Program-made: the position numbers and the translations under genes
In this document: positions 5,893 through 6,307 of the stretch, piece by piece
Numbering within the stretch: the first letter of the stretch is position 1
Layout of the letters: each line of letters begins with the position of its first letter
Source: JALOAP01 sp964632355
GTDB taxonomy: Bacteria; Chloroflexota; Dehalococcoidia; Tepidiformales; Tepidiformaceae
NCBI GenBank assembly: GCA_964632355.1
Contig: CAZWBW010000129.1
Coordinates: 1-6,307 of the forward strand
Reading direction: 5' to 3'
DNA: 6,307 nucleotides
Notes under the pieces: generated by a model
Databases searched by the model: none
What the model was told of the DNA's origin: nothing
Seen by the model: the letters and a program-made list of their open reading frames with translations, nothing else

Positions 5893-6307
5893 CTACCCCG
5901 GGAGGTACGCCACTGCACCCGAACGGCACGCCGACTCGATCGCGCCCGCTTCGTAGCCCAGCTCCGACAGGATCTCCAGCGTGTGTTCGCCAAGCAAAGG
6001 CGGCCGGCGGCGCCCCTTGTTCCACTCGTGCGCACCGTGGCCGCCCGGCCAGAACCTCGCCGCGCTGTCAACCGTGGCAAACTGCCCCGATTCCGGGTGC
6101 TCCAGCTCGATGCGCAGCCCCGCGTGTCGCACCGCCTCGTCGGCGAACACCCCCGCCATGTCGTACACCGGCCCCGAGAGCATGTCCGCTGCCTGCAGCT
6201 TCTCCACGAGCTCGGCTGTCGTGAATCTCCGCGTCCCCTCGGAAAGGCGCGCCTTCAGCGGCCCTCGCTCCTTGAGCCGCGTTCGCATGTCGAGCAGGTC
6301 CTCTCGC
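5893..6307 (-). CDS. CaiB/BaiF family III CoA-transferase, C-terminal part (5' end beyond window)
   Basis: The frame is open to the right edge, so the 5' end lies outside; 137 C-terminal residues are visible before the TAG at 5893. The fragment opens REDLLDMRTRL, followed by FTTAELVEKLQAADMLSGPVYDM, which matches the C-terminal part of the CaiB/BaiF fold: a helix that judges substrates, then 'GP[VI]' and a statement of the type 'DEAVRHAGL' in the usual dpq-rgm position. It ends with a PPLLGEHTLEILSELGY block, the family's usual P-LGEHT-EIL-ELG motif. These enzymes move coenzyme A between carboxylic acids through an enzyme-bound aspartyl-CoA intermediate; the catalytic aspartate lies in the N-terminal half and is not visible. 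The substrate cannot be told from this fragment. The frameshifted small membrane protein gene begins 35 bp downstream on the same strand. Confidence 0.9.
   Translation of the reverse strand, partial: REDLLDMRTRLKERGPLKARLSEGTRRFTTAELVEKLQAADMLSGPVYDMAGVFADEAVRHAGLRIELEHPESGQFATVDSAARFWPGGHGAHEWNKGRRRPPLLGEHTLEILSELGYEAGAIESACRSGAVAYLPG

Noticed and set aside
5744..6025. Minus-strand frame of 93 codons overlapping the CoA-transferase end
   Set aside because: Its upstream half is a shadow of the CoA-transferase gene. Only the part after ATG 5857, as far as the frameshift, looks coding and is used in the reconstructed gene.

Overview
The window is a high-GC bacterial chromosome segment with no mobile element or CRISPR array. 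The gene set suggests a high-GC Chloroflexota- or Actinobacteria-like organism: a DnaE2-type polymerase with a GAAC-N4-GTCC box, an alanine-rich lipoprotein with cysteines at both ends, an actinobacterial-looking four-helix membrane protein, a CaiB/BaiF CoA-transferase, and start codons with little or no Shine-Dalgarno sequence. That taxonomic placement is an inference from style and cannot be settled here.

Left part (1-3510, all minus strand): a complete error-prone DNA polymerase gene (dnaE2) occupies 169-3474. Its promoter contains a near-perfect palindrome like a LexA box, placed between the -35 and -10 elements. The spacing predicts a leaderless mRNA starting at the ATG at 3474. Just downstream of dnaE2, after a perfect 10-bp inverted repeat, the start of a small ribbon-helix-helix (RHH) protein gene runs off the left edge. 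The usual DnaE2 partners imuA and imuB are not in the window.

Middle (3510-3971): a divergent plus-strand promoter drives a complete tRNA-Phe(GAA) with encoded CCA, followed by a hairpin terminator. About 275 bp of GC-rich sequence with several hairpins and no convincing gene follows.

Right part (3972-6307, all minus strand): in order of transcription, the 3' end of a CaiB/BaiF family III CoA-transferase gene, a small three-helix membrane protein gene that appears to carry a one-base frameshift, a four-helix membrane protein with a large extracytoplasmic domain, and a small lipoprotein. The last two are tightly linked: the lipoprotein's ribosome binding site overlaps the stop codon of the membrane protein, so they probably act together at the outer face of the membrane.

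I did not find a clearly new system. The points most worth a second look are the SOS-like leaderless promoter of dnaE2, the palindrome at the RHH gene start, the membrane protein/lipoprotein pair, and the frameshift near 5827-5836.
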